Source: Coccinella septempunctata
Taxonomy: Eukaryota; Arthropoda; Insecta; Coleoptera; Coccinellidae
Direction: 5' to 3'
Assembly (NCBI RefSeq): GCF_907165205.1
Contig: NC_058195.1
Span: 7,750,001-7,814,000, forward strand
DNA: 64,000 nucleotides
Shown here: one piece after another, positions 22,678 through 36,130 of the stretch
Position numbering within the stretch: position 1 is the stretch's first letter
Layout: every line of letters begins with the position of its first letter
The notes under the pieces: model-generated
What the model saw: only the letters and a program-made list of their open reading frames with translations
What the model was told of the DNA's origin: nothing
Databases searched by the model: none
Translations under genes and position numbers: made by a program

Positions 22678-25600
22678 GTGAAATTTGCACTTTTGGAAAA
22701 TGCCATTTCCAAGATGAAAATCTGAACGAAAGGAGATAGGCTTTCCAAATTGCTCGCAATAGATTCAGCGTGTTCGAAAACCTATATTTTCGTACCAAAA
22801 TTTCAAATATCTGGCCCTGTTTAGGAGAAAATAATCTTTTTTGTTTTTCCACTTTTCATTTTCGAGTTGACTTCTAAAAGCTCTCCGGAGTAAAATTCTC
22901 TATTGAATCACCAACTGTTAGGTTTGCTGGACTCAACAAAGTAGGTTTTATACACTCCATATCCTAAAACAGTAGTAGGACACCCTGATTTTCAGGCAGA
23001 TGAGCAAATAGGTCATTTTAGGGGGGTCTAACCCCTTGCTCATTTTTGACCCTAAATATTGAGATTTTCGAAATTGAGTTTTTATGCTAGGATAAAAGAC
23101 TCATGAATGCTGATTACGAAACCGGAAATCCCAATTGGATCAGACGAATATAACAGGAGATATCGCAGATAGAAATTTGCAATTTTTTGAAAAATGCCAT
23201 TTCCGAGGTGAAAATCTAAACGAAAGCAGATGGGCTTTCCAAATTGCTCGCAATAAATTCGGCGTGTTCGAAAATCTATATTTTCGTACCAAAATTTCAA
23301 ATATCTGGTCCTGTTTAGGAGAAAATAATTTTTTTTGTTTTTCCACTTTTCATTTTCGAGTTGATTTCTAAAAGCTCTCCGGAGTACAATTCTCTATTGA
23401 ATCACCAACTGTTAGGTTTACTGGACTCAACAAAGTAGGTATTATACACTCCATATCCTAAGACAGTAGTAGGACACCCTGATTTTCAGGCAGAGGAGCA
23501 AATAGGTCATTTTAGGGGGTCTAACCCCTTGCTCATTTTTGACCCAAAAAATTGAAATTTTCGAAATTGAGTTTTTATGCTAGGATAAAAGCCTCATCAA
23601 CGCTGATTACGAAACCGGAAATCCCAATTGGATCAGACGAATATAACAGGAGATATCGCAGATAGAAATTTGCAATTTTTTGAAAAATGCCATTTCCGGG
23701 ATGAAAATCTAAACGAAAGGAGATAGGCTTTCCAAATTGCTCGCAATGAATTCAGCGTGTTCGAAAACCTATTCTTTCGTACCAAAATTTCAAATATCTG
23801 GCCCTGTTTAGGAGAAAATAATGTTTTTTGTTTTTCCACTTTTCATTTTCGAGTTGACTTCTGAAAGCTCCCCGGAGTAAAATTCTCTATTGAATCACCA
23901 ACTGTTAGGTTTGCTGGACTCAACAAAGTAGGTTTTATACACTCCATATCAAAAGACAGTAGTAGGACACCTTGATTTTCAGGCAGATGAGCAAATAGGT
24001 CATTTTAGGGGGGTCTAACCCCTTGCTCATTTTTGACCCAAAAAATTGAGATTTTCGAAATTGAGTTTCTATGCTAGGATAAAAGCCTCATCAATGCTGA
24101 TTACGAAACCGGAAATCCCAATTGGATCAGACGAATATAACAGGAGATATCGCAGATAGAAATTTGCAATTTTTTGAAAAATGCCATTTCCGAGATGAAA
24201 ATCTAAACGAAAGGAGATAGGCTTTCCAAATTGCTCGCAATAAATTCAGCATGTTTTAAAACCTATATTTTCGTACCAAAATTTCAAATATCTGGTCCTG
24301 TTTAGGAGAAAATAATTTTTTTTGTTATTCCACTTTTCATTTTCGAGTTGACTTCTAAAAGCTCTCCGGTGTACAATTCTCTATTGAATCACCAACTGTC
24401 AGGTTTGCTGGACTCAACAAAGTAGGTATTATACACTCCATATCCTAAGACAGTAGTAGGACACCCTGATTTTCAGGCAGAGGAGCAAATAGGTCATTTT
24501 AGGGGGGTCTAACCCCTTGCTCATTTTTGACCCAAAAAATTGAAATTTTCGACATTGAGTTTTTATGCTAGGATGAAAGCCTCATTAACGCTGATTACGA
24601 AACCGGAAATCCCAATTGGATCAGACGAATATAACAGGAGATATCGCAGATAGAAATTTGCAATTTTTTGAAAAATGCCATTTCCGAGGTGAAAATCTAA
24701 ACGAAAGCAGATGGGCTTTCCAAATTGCTCGCAATAGATTCAGCGTGTTCGAAAACCTATATTTTCGTACCAAAATTTCAAATATCTGGCCCTGTTTAGG
24801 AGAAAATAATTTTTTTTGTTTTTCCACTTTTCATTTTCGAGTTGACTTCTAAGATCTCTCAGGAGTACAATTCTCTATTGAATCACCAACTGTTAGGTTT
24901 ACTGGACTCAACAAAGTAGGTATTATACACTCCATATCCTAAGACAGTAGTAGGACACCCTGATTTTCAGGCAGAGGAGCAAATAGGTCATTTTAGGGGG
25001 GTCTAACCCCTTGCTCATTTTTGACCCAAAAAATTGAAATTTTCGAAATTGAGTTTTTATGCTAGGATAAAAGCCTCATCAACGCTGATTACGAAACCGG
25101 AAATCCCAATTGGATCAGACGAATATAACAGGAGATATCGCAGATAGAAATTTGCAATTTTTTGAAAAATGCCATTTCCGGGATGAAAATCTAAACGAAA
25201 GGAGATAGGCTTTCCAAATTGCTCGCAATGAATTCAGCGTGTTCGAAAACCTATTCTTTCGTACCAAAATTTCAAATATCTGGCCCTGTTTAGGAGAAAA
25301 TAATGTTTTTTGTTTTTCCACTTTTCATTTTCGAGTTGACTTCTGAAAGCTCCCCGGAGTAAAATTCTCTATTGAATCAACAACTGTTAGGTTTGCTGGA
25401 CTCAACAAAGTAGGTTTTATACACTCCATATGAAAAGACAGTAGTAGGACACCTTGATTTTCAGGCAGATGAGCAAATAGGTCATTTTAGGGGGGTCTAA
25501 CCCCTTGCTCATTTTTGACCCAAAAAATTGAGATTTTCGAAATTGAGTTTCTATGCTAGGATGAAATCCTCATCAACGCTGATTACGTAACCGGAAATCC

Positions 25601-28600
25601 CAATTGGATCAGACGAATATAACAGGAGATATCGCAGATAGAAATTTGCAATTTTTTGAAAAATGCCATTTCCGGGATGAAAATCTAAACGAAAGGAGAT
25701 AGGCTTTCCAAATTGCTCGCAATGAATTCAGCGTGTTCGAAAACCTATTCTTTCGTACCAAAATTTCAAATATCTGGCCCTGTTTAGGAGAAAATAATGT
25801 TTTTTGTTTTTCCACTTTTCATTTTCGAGTTGACTTCTAAAACCTCTACGGAGTACAATTCTCTATTGAATCACCAACTGTTAGGTTTACTGGACTCAAC
25901 AAAGTAGGTTTTATACACTCCATATCAAAAGACAGTAGTAGGACACCTTGATTTTCAGGCAGATGAGCAAATAGGTCATTTTAGGGGGGTCTAACCCCTT
26001 GCTCATTTTTGACCCAAAAAATTGAGATTTTCGAAATTGAGTTTCTATGCTAGGATGAAATCCTCATCAACGCTGATTACGTAACCGGAAATCCCAATTG
26101 GATCAGACGAATATAACAGGAGATATCGCAGATAGAAATTTGCAATTTTTAGAAAAATGCCATTTCCGAGATGAAAATCTAAACGAAAGGAGATAGGCTT
26201 TCCAAATTGCTCGCAATGAATTCAGCGTGTTCGAAAACCTATACTTTCGTACCAAAATTTCAAATATCTGGCCCTGTTTAGGAGAAAATAATCTTTTTAG
26301 TTTTTCCACTTTTCATTTTCGAGTTGACTTCTGAAAGCTCCCCGGAGTAAAATTCTCTATTGAATCACCAACTGTTAGGTTTGCTGGACTCAACAAAGTA
26401 GGTTTTATACACTCCATATCAAAAGACAGTAGTAGGACACCCTGATTTTCAGGCAGATGAGCAAATAGGTCATTTTAGGGGGGTCTAACCACTTGCTCAT
26501 TTTTGACCCAAAAAATTGAGATTTTCGAAATTGAGTTTCTATGCTAGGATAAAAGCCTCATCAATGCTGATTACGAAACCGGAAATCCCAATTGGATCAG
26601 ACGAATATAACAGGAGATATCGCAGATAGAAATTTGCAATTTTTTGAAAAATGCCATTTCCGGGATGAAAATCTAAACGAAAGGAGATAGGCTTTCCAAA
26701 TTGCTCGCAATGAATTCAGCGTGTTCGAAAACCTATTCTTTCGTACCAAAATTTCAAATATCTGGCCCTGTTTAGGAGAAAATAATGTTTTTTGTTTTTC
26801 CACTTTTCATTTTCGAGTTGACTTCTGAAAGCTCCCCGGAGTAAAATTCTCTATTGAATCACCAACTGTTAGGTTTGCTGGACTCAACAAAGTAGGTTTT
26901 ATACACTCCATATCAAAAGACAGTAGTAGGACACCTTGATTTTCAGGCAGATGAGCAAATAGGTCATTTTAGGGGGGTCTAACCCCTTGCTCATTTTTGA
27001 CCCAAAAAATTGAGATTTTCGAAATTGAGTTTCTATGCTAGGATGAAATCCTCATCAACGCTGATTACGTAACCGGAAATCCCAATTGGATCAGACGAAT
27101 ATAACAGGAGATATCGCAGATAGAAATTTGCAATTTTTTGAAAAATGCCATTTCCGAGATGAAAATCTAAACGAAAGGAGATAGGCTTTCCAAATTGCTC
27201 GCAATGAATTCAGCGTGTTCGAAAACCTATACTTTCGTACCAAAATTTCAAATATCTGGCCCTGTTTAGGAGAAAATAATCTTTTTAGTTTTTCCACTTT
27301 TCATTTTCGAGTTGACTTCTGAAAGCTCCCCGGAGTAAAATTCTCTATTGAATCACCAACTGTTAGGTTTGCTGGACTCAACAAAGTAGGTTTTATACAC
27401 TCCATATCAAAAGACAGTAGTAGGACATCCTGATTTTCAGGCAGATGAGCAAATAGGTCATTTTAGGGGGGTCTAACCACTTGCTCATTTTTGACCCAAA
27501 AAATTGAGATTTTCGAAATTGAGTTTCTATGCTAGGATAAAAGCCTCATCAATGCTGATTACGAAACCGGAAATCCCAATTGGATCAGACGAATATAACA
27601 GGAGATATCGCAGATAGAAATTTGCAATTTTTTGAAAAATGCCATTTCCGAGATGAAAATCTAAACGAAAGGAGATAGGCTTTCCAAATTGCTCGCAATG
27701 AATTCAGCGTGTTCGAAAACCTATACTTTCGTACCAAAATTTCAAATATCTGGCCCTGTTTAGGAGAAAATAATTTTTTTTGTTTTTCCACTTTTCATTT
27801 TCGAGTTGATTTCTAAAAGCTCTCCGGTGTACAATTCTCTATTGAATCACCAACTGTTAGGTTTGCTGGACTCAACAAAGTAGGTATTATACACTCCATA
27901 TCCTAAGACAGTAGTAGGACACCCTGATATTCAGGCAGAGGAGCAAATAGGTCATTTTAGGGGGGTCTAACCCCTTGCTCATTTTTGACCCAAAAAATTG
28001 AAATTTTCGACATTGAGTTTTTATGCTAGGATGAAAGCCTCATCAACGCTGATTACGAAACCGGAAATCCCAATTGGATCAGACGAATATAACAGGAGAT
28101 ATCGCAGATAGAAATTTGCAATTTTTCGAAAAATGCCATTTCCGAGATGAAAATCTAAACGAAAGGAGATAGGCTTTCCAAATTGCTCGCAATAAATTCA
28201 GCATGTTCGAAAACCTATATTTTCGTACCAAAATTTCAAATATCTGGTCCTGTTTAGGAGAAAATAATTTTTTTTGTTATTCCACTTTTCATTTTCGAGT
28301 TGACTTCTAAAAGCTCTCCGGTGTACAATTCTCTATTGAATCACCAACTGTCAGGTTTGCTGGACTCAACAAAGTAGGTATTATACACTCCATATCCTAA
28401 GACAGTAGTAGGACACCCTGATTTTCAGGCAGAGGAGCAAATAGGTCATTTTAGGGGGGTCTAACCCCTTGCTCATTTTTGACCCAAAAAATTGAAATTT
28501 TCGACATTGAGTTTTTATGCTAGGATGAAAGCCTCATCAACGCTGATTACGAAACCGGAAATCCCAATTGGATCAGACGAATATAACAGGAGATATCGCA

Positions 28601-29925
28601 GATAGAAATTTGCAATTTTTTGAAAAATGCCATTTCCGAGATGAAAATCTAAACGAAAGGAGATAGGCTTTCCAAATTGCTCGCAATGAATTCAGCGTGT
28701 TCGAAGACCTATACTTTCGTACCAAAATTTCAAATATCTGGCCCTGTTTAGGAGAAAATAATTTTTTTTGTTTTTCCACTTTTCATTTTCGAGTTGATTT
28801 CTAAAAGCTCTCCGGAGTATAATTCTCTATTGAATCACCAACTGTTAGGTTTACTGGACTCAACAAAGTAGGTATTATACACTCCATATCCTAAGACAGT
28901 AGTAGGACACCCTGATTTTCAGGCAGAGGAGCAAATAGGTCATTTTAGGGGGGTCTAACCCCTTGCTCATTTTTGACCCAAAATATTGAAATTTTCGAAA
29001 TTGAGTTTTTATGCTAGGATAAAAGCCTCATCAACGCTGATTACGAAACCGGAAATCCCAATTGGATCAGACGAATATAACAGGAGATATCGCAGATAGA
29101 AATTTGCAATTTTTTGAAAAATGTCATTTCCGAGATGAAAATCTAAACGAAAGGAGATAGGCTTTCCAAATTGCTCGCAATAGATTCAGCGTGTTCGAGA
29201 ACCTATATTTTCGTACCAAAATTTCAAATATCTGGCCCTGTTTAGGAGAAAATAATTTTTTTTGTTTTTCCACTTTTCATTTTCGAGTTGACTTCTAAAA
29301 CCTCTACGGAGTACAATTCTCTATTGAATCACCAACTGTTAGGTTTACTGGACTCAACAAAGTAGGTATTATACACTCTATATCCTTAGACAGTAGTAGG
29401 ACACCCTGATTTTCAGGCAGAGGAGCAAATAGGTCATTTTAGGGGGGTCTAACCCCTTGCTCATTTTTGACCCAAAAAATTGAAATTTTCGAAATTGAGT
29501 TTTTATGCTGGGATGAAAGCCTCATCAACGCTGATTACGAAACCGGAAATCCCAATTGGATCAGACGAATATAACAGGAGATATCGCAGATAGAAATTTG
29601 CAATTTTTAGAAAAATGCCATTTCCGAGATGAAAATCTAAACGAAAAGAAATAGGCTTTCCAAATTGCTCGCAATAAATTCAGCGTGTTCGAAAACCTAT
29701 ATTTTCGTACCAAAATTTCAAATATCTGGCCCTGTTTAGGAGAAAATAATTTTTTTTGTTTTTCCACTTTTCATTTTCGAGTTGACTTCTAAAAGCTCTC
29801 CGGTGTACAATTCTCTATTGAATCACCAACTGTTAGGTTTGCTGGACTCAACAAAGTAGCTATTATACACTCCATATCCTAAGACAGTAGCAGGCCACCC
29901 TGATTTTCAGGCAGAGGAGCAAATG
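22678..29925. repeat. Tandem array of a 494-bp satellite, about 14.7 copies
   Basis: The same markers (GATATCGCAGATAGAAATTT, GGAGAAAATAAT, TTAGGTTTGCTGGACTCAAC) recur every 494 bp; the first step is 492-493 bp. Recurring 68-codon minus-strand frames, for example at 23140, 23633, 24621, 25115 and on to 29561, are a by-product of the period: several units lack them and no domain is visible. A 988-bp dimeric pattern is evident, as the units at 25609/26103 match those at 26597/27091. The unit near 24127 resembles that near 28079, eight periods away. Each unit holds an imperfect hairpin from TGAGCAA to CCCCTTGCTCA. Confidence 0.95.
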
Positions 29926-29955
29926 GGTTTTCCAGTGACGGACTTCTTGGACGAT

Positions 29956-29989
29956 TGACGGACTGTCCGTCACAATGACGGACGTCATT
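29956..29989. repeat. Two adjacent perfect palindromes built on TGACGGAC
   Basis: TGACGGACTGTCCGTCA (29956-29972) and AATGACGGACGTCATT (29974-29989) lie one base apart, with further TGACGG units on both sides (29935-29995). They sit just beyond the satellite's right end. Confidence 0.8.
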
Positions 29990-30238
29990 GACGGTCGATT
30001 ATGTGGAGGATAAGAAAATGAATACAAGATTTAAACGTTAAAAACTACTGCAGATAACAGATGACATTCATAGGATCTTCTTCTATTTATCGAACATAGC
30101 TCAATTGATATGACAAAGAATGATGGCAGCCTCACTTGATTTCGATAGGTGTGATGGACGTTCTCGAGCAGGATTTCCTTGATGAAAACAATGAGAATTA
30201 AACGATACTTCCGTTTTGCTCATTCGTAGAAACGAAGC

Positions 30239-30607
30239 ATGTCAATTACCAATCGGATACCTGTCGGATTTAGCATTGTCTCGCAACAGGAATCAACAGG
30301 TGCATCTGATGGGCATTCCCCCACAGACCTTGTCCGGCTCGAAATCAAATGGGAGCCCTTTTATTCTTCCATTATTCTCGTCACGTTACGCCTTGACGTT
30401 CGACAAATTCATAATCTGATATATCACGATACCTACGGCCGCTGTCGTGGTGTTTTTGCGCGTTTACAAATTGGTATAGGATCCTGCATTCCCCTTTGTT
30501 GCGTCCCCTGTCTGTTATGTGGTAACTTTGACATATGGAAAACATTTTCGACGCTTTGCAGTCCGGTGAAATATGAGGCTCGTCTTCCGGACCCGGTCGC
30601 CATGTAA
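30239..30607 (+). other. Unrecognised 122-codon open reading frame
   Basis: This is the longest unbroken frame in the 30-kb region, in locally balanced base composition, and overlaps another frame at 30216-30419. The product would be Ile/Leu/Cys-rich with no domain, signal peptide or splice partner I can identify. Chance or a transposon relic is as likely as a gene. Confidence 0.15.
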
Positions 30608-30772
30608 ATTGAGCTGTCGACGGTGGGTGAGTTTCTACAGGGGGTGGCAGGTCACTGTATGGCTTCCTGGACTACAATTTTACTAGATAGTTCTTCGAGA
30701 GTGTCCAAACAAGCTAGTATTTTCGCATCAGCTTCCAAAATCCTCGGAATATTCCCACTTCAACTATACTAA

Positions 30773-32755
30773 TAGTTGGGGAGCCGACGATGCTGAATCG
30801 GGATTTACTCGAGCGTCGTGGAGACCTAGTGGATTTTGAAGATTAGACGGTAGAATGGAAAAAATGGTTCCATGTAGTATGCTGTATCAGCTGTGGAGAA
30901 AGCGTCTGCAGGTTGTTAAAGATGTAAAACAAATCGTCAGGTGTACCAACTAGAGCGTGTCAGATCAAGATACTGTACTTACAGGGTGGGCAAAATTCGT
31001 TGTCTACTGAGAGGATCTCGAGAACTATATCAGCTAGAAGAAAACGGATGACACATTTCCAAAGAATGGTGAAAACTGCAGCCTCCTACGATACTTCGAC
31101 TTGAGTTTGACAATTTCCTAGAGTTCACATAACTTTTTTGTCTTTGAAGATACATGTCTGAAACCTGAAACTTGAACCTTCTACAGGCTCTTTTTTACGT
31201 ACACTCCACTGATGAGCTTAAAATATTTTTTCATTTCTAATCATTAGGTGAACTTACATTTTTTAATGCAAACTTTTATTGAATTGTTATAGTGAATTGG
31301 AAAAAAATCTTTCGTTAGTAGATTCTTCGTATGAAAGTGCCTAAGAAGGTTCAAGTTTCAGATCTGTACCTTCAAAGACAAAAAAGTTATGAGAACTTTT
31401 CGGAATCGTCAAAATCTCAATTTTTTTTTTATAACTCGGAATCTAAAAACGATAGGCCGATTCTGTTTTCATATTTGGATTAGTTATGAAAACGAGCTCC
31501 AGAATGTGTCATCCGTTTTCTTCTAGCTGCTATAGTTCTCGAGATCCCCTCAGTAGACAACGAATTTTGCCCACCCTGTACATACTCGAGTGTGTCAGAT
31601 TTTCATACTGATGGTTAATCTTAGTGTTGCAGACGTGTTGACCCATTACTCTGGCACTTAGCAGGGGGGTTTTTTGTTATCTAACAGTTTGAAGTTGATA
31701 ACAAGGAATTTATTTGAAATATCTCCCTTCCTGTACCTTTAATCGTTTCTGTATTCATTATGAAAGTTGTGGACAATAAAATTCTATAAAGCTTTTGTCT
31801 GAAGCAATTTTACATACCAACCGTTTTCGAGTTGGAGGACGATAAGGGCGAGGAGCTTAGCCACACATGCGAAAGCCAAAGTCAATGTAGAAACCCAGTC
31901 TAACGTACATTCATCGCCATATATCTCGAAAACGTTCAAACGTAGAAGAAATTGCTTCGGACAAAATTTATAGAACAGGTTATGCTCTAAAACTTTTATA
32001 ATGAACGCGAAAACAATTTGAAGTCCAGGAGAGGAGATAATTAAAAAAAAAACTGATGTGTGTGACCTTTATGGCCAATTTTTATTTTTTCGGCTTGCTG
32101 AAACTGTCAGATATAGTTATTTTCCTATCAAATGCGGAAAGTGATACTTGCCCGCACGAAACTGCCGTTGCCCGAACGATGCGAAGCAGAGTTCGGGTAA
32201 GCAGTTTAGTGCGGGCAAGACACTTTCCGCAAGAGTAAGGAACAATATTTTTTCTACAAGCGCTTGAAATATATAAATATATCCATTTCACGAAACAGAT
32301 CATATCTCATTTGATTAATTCATATATAATGACAGACGTAATTCTGTATGTCATTACTATGGGTTTCTCATCGTTGACGTTCTATGCATAGAAATATCCG
32401 TTATTCTTGAATCATTAGCTTCAAAATAAGAAAAAAAGCCACCGCGCTCGAAAATGTACACGTGACGTTTCTTTGGAAATTTGGCACCCTCCCACACAAT
32501 TTCCTCAAGCTGAAATTGTCGGATTAAGAGAATATATACTTATCAACATGTAATTAACCACATATATCTTAATCTGTCACGCTCGCGTATGTACAATGAT
32601 CGTTTTTTCACTATTCTGACAGGCTGTCCTAGACAATTCCCCCTATATACAGGTCTGATTGGTAGAGGTACTCTACAGGGTCCAAGGTATCTTCCCTTAT
32701 ATTAATCTGACACGCTCGAGTAAATACAGAATTTGCCTCTTGGGCTCCCCAACTA
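30773..32755. mobile_element. TIR element family 2, copy 1 (full length with nested MITE)
   Basis: Ends TAGTTGGGGAGCC and GGGCTCCCCAACTA are inverted repeats. Subterminal GTGTCAGATTAAGATA/TATCTTAATCTGACAC-type motifs recur inside. It is interrupted by the element at 30982-31578. It carries the intact site ATTCTATA (31791-31798) that is occupied in copy 2. No transposase is recognisable. Confidence 0.75.
30982..31578. mobile_element. Nested mariner-type MITE with long TIRs
   Basis: Starts CAGGGTGGGCAAAATTCG and ends with its inverted copy CGAATTTTGCCCACCCTG. The arms are about 80 bp and well matched, and TA flanks both sides (30980-30981, 31579-31580). The CAGGG terminus plus TA duplication is typical of Tc1/mariner derivatives. 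Non-coding. Confidence 0.8.
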
Positions 32756-33592
32756 TAAATTAAATCTGTAAGAAATAGATATTTCTGAATATTCTCACAC
32801 TGACAAAAACATGATTTGACGTGCACTTTTTCTATCCTAGAAGGAATAAAGACTCCAGAGTCCAGGTAGGCAGAGGAGAGCGGGCTTCTGCGCTCACAAC
32901 ATTGTAGACATAAGACTTATGGTGTTATCCAGTGAGCTGTTATTAAACAAAGGTGGTATGAAGACAGCACAAGCACCAGTCGAGGACTGGAGTAGTTCAT
33001 TTTCTTTCAAACTCGTTTGAGTTCTCAAGATGCCATTTAAGTCTCATTCTTATTAATGGCGAGTGCAATAGAGTTGTTGGTAGAACAATTACGTTCTGTA
33101 TTGAGAAATTTCCTGACCGACCTAGACCATCAAGAGATACTTTCCATAAAACATTGGATAAAATTTGTAAGAAACTGATTTCGTGAAAGCAATTCTGAGT
33201 TCAAGAAGATAGAAAAAGAGGATACCCTGTATAATAGAAGTAAGATTCAACCAGGAGAACCCCATGAACACCTTACATTCAGACCCGTCGTTTATTCCGA
33301 TTCATGTCCAATGAAATCTTTACGTTATACGATCTTGTATATGCGTTGATCATAAAATGAATCCAAACGAGCAGTGAAATCTGGCATAAAACACTGAATC
33401 GTAAAATTCAGGATTCGACTCCTTCCCCTTCATGGAAATTAGATGCCGGAAATGTTGAAAGGGGTGTGATAACGGTGTTGGGGCTCTTTCTAGACAATGT
33501 TGCTAGATGTGGAAGGGTTTTGCGGATGGTAAATTGACTTTCCCATCGTATTATATCATTGAATTGCTCATAAAACGGATTGGTTTAACGTG
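32756..33592. other. Intergenic or intronic, nothing recognised
   Basis: No coding, RNA or repeat signal that I can support. Confidence 0.4.
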
Positions 33593-33835
33593 TTAACATA
33601 TTAAGTGACATGGAAAACGAAACACCCAGTATACGTGCCTTAGGGTAAGGTAGTTACCCTCAGGTCTATTATGCCACCCAGTAAGTGGGTTTCTTCTTCC
33701 TTTCTGGCAAGTGTGTTGGCTTCTTCGTGTCCTTTTGATTCCCGGGTAACCAGGAACCCATATCAGAGAGACCTCATTGTTTGAGTGGATGACATAGGAG
33801 TTCAAGGCTTTGATAGCAATTTGGCCATCAGAAAG
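33593..33835 (-). pseudogene. LINE RNase H domain fragment
   Basis: Minus-strand peptide with LSDGQIAIKAL and VSLIWVPGYPGI, the hallmark of the RNase H domain of jockey/CR1-type non-LTR retrotransposons. The following E-A-N-T-L-A-R-K block is in another frame, so there is a frameshift, and the usual Asp of the (N)EEAD motif is Asn. Dead fragment. Confidence 0.75.
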
Positions 33836-36130
33836 GATAGGATTAAGTACGAAATTGATCGAAATTGGAGAAAATTTAACCTTAAAAGGAAAAATCAAGG
33901 ATGTGTTGGATCTCCATGATCTCATAAACACGTTGGGATTTACTCCTAATAAGATTGCAGATTTGTACCACATTTCAAAGTGCCATTAAAGCCAGGGAAG
34001 AATGGGGTGAACGAAGTTATCTTTCCATAAAGTTTCACATGTGTTCTGAGACTAAATTCCATAAGAGATGCCACAGAAACCACTCTGTAGATATGGTTGT
34101 AAAACTAATCGTTCTTTATCCTGACTCAAACGAATACATTCCTAGAAATTAGGTACATGATTGACTTTGCAATTTCAGTATTCGTTTTCAGTTACTGTAT
34201 AGTAGACAACTTTGCAATTTTTTTCTGTAACAGCCATTTTTGTTCAACAATATGCATTATTAATACCACCATGTATAAGGAAACAATGAAAACAAATTCT
34301 CATTATCCAAGGTCATTTTTCAGCCAAGACGCTTTTTCAACTCAACACAAAACAACCGAGCTGATGCAGTTATAAATCAACCACTCGCTAAATTTCCCAA
34401 CCTTACACCTGCGCTTTCTCTAACTAATTAAAGTGGACGATTACATCGGATGACGAAAATTAGTTGCTGAATGCGCTAATTTATATACTTACGGAATTTG
34501 ATTAAGTGCTACAGTTTCTAAGAGTGGCCAGCGTCAGTTGGCTTAATTATGTTGAGCCGTTTGTGCATCTGGCTAAATTAAACGGTTGGGGTAGTGGGTC
34601 AAAGTCGTGAGAACTTATAAGGGAGTACAAATTGCTTCGAGGGTCCATTTGGGAACACTAAAATCTGTCAATGAACGCTCAATCAATATTTCAAATAGCT
34701 TATTAACCATGGGAGATATTTTTTATCCACCACCTATGCATAAATTGATCATTCAACAACAACTTGTGATTAATGGAACAGTATTCACTGATTGACTATT
34801 AAATATTCATTAATCCCTTGTGATTTATGGTCAGTATCACAGACAGACGCTCTCATCATAGAGATCTTTTTATAAACCTTCAAAACTGCCTTCAGTATCT
34901 AGTATTTTGACCACATGGATGAAATTTCACACATCCTCTTCAAATTCGAGAAATTTTCGGAACTGCATCAATGATCCAACGTGCAATGTTGTATTCTGCG
35001 AATCGAGTGCCTCCAGTAGCAGCATTTTTTTGGCAATTGTCTCGGAACTCATCCACGAACGCCTCTGAAGTCTAACCTTGGAACCTTCATATCAGTCTGC
35101 CTGAGGGCCAGCCCTGATGATTAATCGGAATCGAAACTTGGTAAGAGCATTCGTCGATCCGCAGGGTGTAAAAGGATAAATTCAATACGGTTTCCAATCA
35201 AGCCGTGACATCAAGAAACTTCCAGCTGCAGTTTAATGGTACACAGGAAACGTTACACACTACACGCAGAGCTCATTATCTAACTTAAATGGATCCCAGA
35301 ACCATATTTGCCTCGCATGCCTACGCTCGGTTATATTTTGGATTATCATTTTCAGTAATGGACAATTTGAGATGTGGTGATGCTGTAAAATGGAAGAAAA
35401 AACTCCCGCTTTTGGGTCGAAGAGGAAATTATTGATTGTTAAAAACCGAGTGCTACCTGACAACTATGCTGCAGAAAATTCTGCAATACTTTTTTGTCCT
35501 AAATTTCATAGATCTTTCAAGCTCGATTGTGTGGATGATAAGAGAATGATTTCAACATACAGAGTCATTTCGGGGGAGACTATCAGATTTTAGGAGAAGT
35601 TCACACTACTCCAAGGGAGTTTCGAAACAATCTTTGGTTTGTGGCTTGGAGCCTGTATTGAGGGGTACTTTTATCAATAACTTTGATATGACTCATTCAA
35701 TTTCGATGAAATTTTCAGTGTAGTGCAATATAAATGAGTACATTCAATAACACTTAGTCGTGTTTCAAAATACAGGGTAGTTAGTGTGATAATTCTAGTT
35801 TAAGTGTTCAGATTGACTAAACACCCTGTACATTGAGTTTCCAAAACTTTGTAATGATACTTGATTGTTTTATATGAAAATCAAGCCTTGTTTTAACTGT
35901 CCGTTTTCCTGAATTGTCCAGTTGAAGCAATGCAACACTGTCTGATGGAGATTATTCCGTTTCATTTGAGAAATTTTTAGAGGTTTCAGAAATATATCCT
36001 GATTAATAAATTCAAATTCCGTATAATTGAAATTTCCATCATTAATCCGCCGTAAGAATCCAAAACAGAGAAAAAGTGTCTTTCTGCATTCGGCGTTGTT
36101 TTTCTGTCCACAAAAACACATCGAATTCCC
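33836..36130. other. Non-coding stretch with small relics
   Basis: Holds a poor hammerhead-like string (CTGATGA at 35114-35120, GAAA at 35133-35136) without convincing stems. A 56-bp palindromic element (35773-35828) is bounded by CAGGGT/ACCCTG and flanking TA. Otherwise nothing recognised. Confidence 0.4.

Noticed and set aside
23140..29767. Recurring 68-codon minus-strand frames beginning M-E-K-Q-K
   Set aside because: They recur at the satellite period, vary freely, are broken in some units and show no domain or start context; they are a by-product of the 494-bp repeat.
35101..35145. Fifth hammerhead ribozyme
   Set aside because: CTGATGA and GAAA are present but stem II would have to use core bases and no GTC triplet follows.
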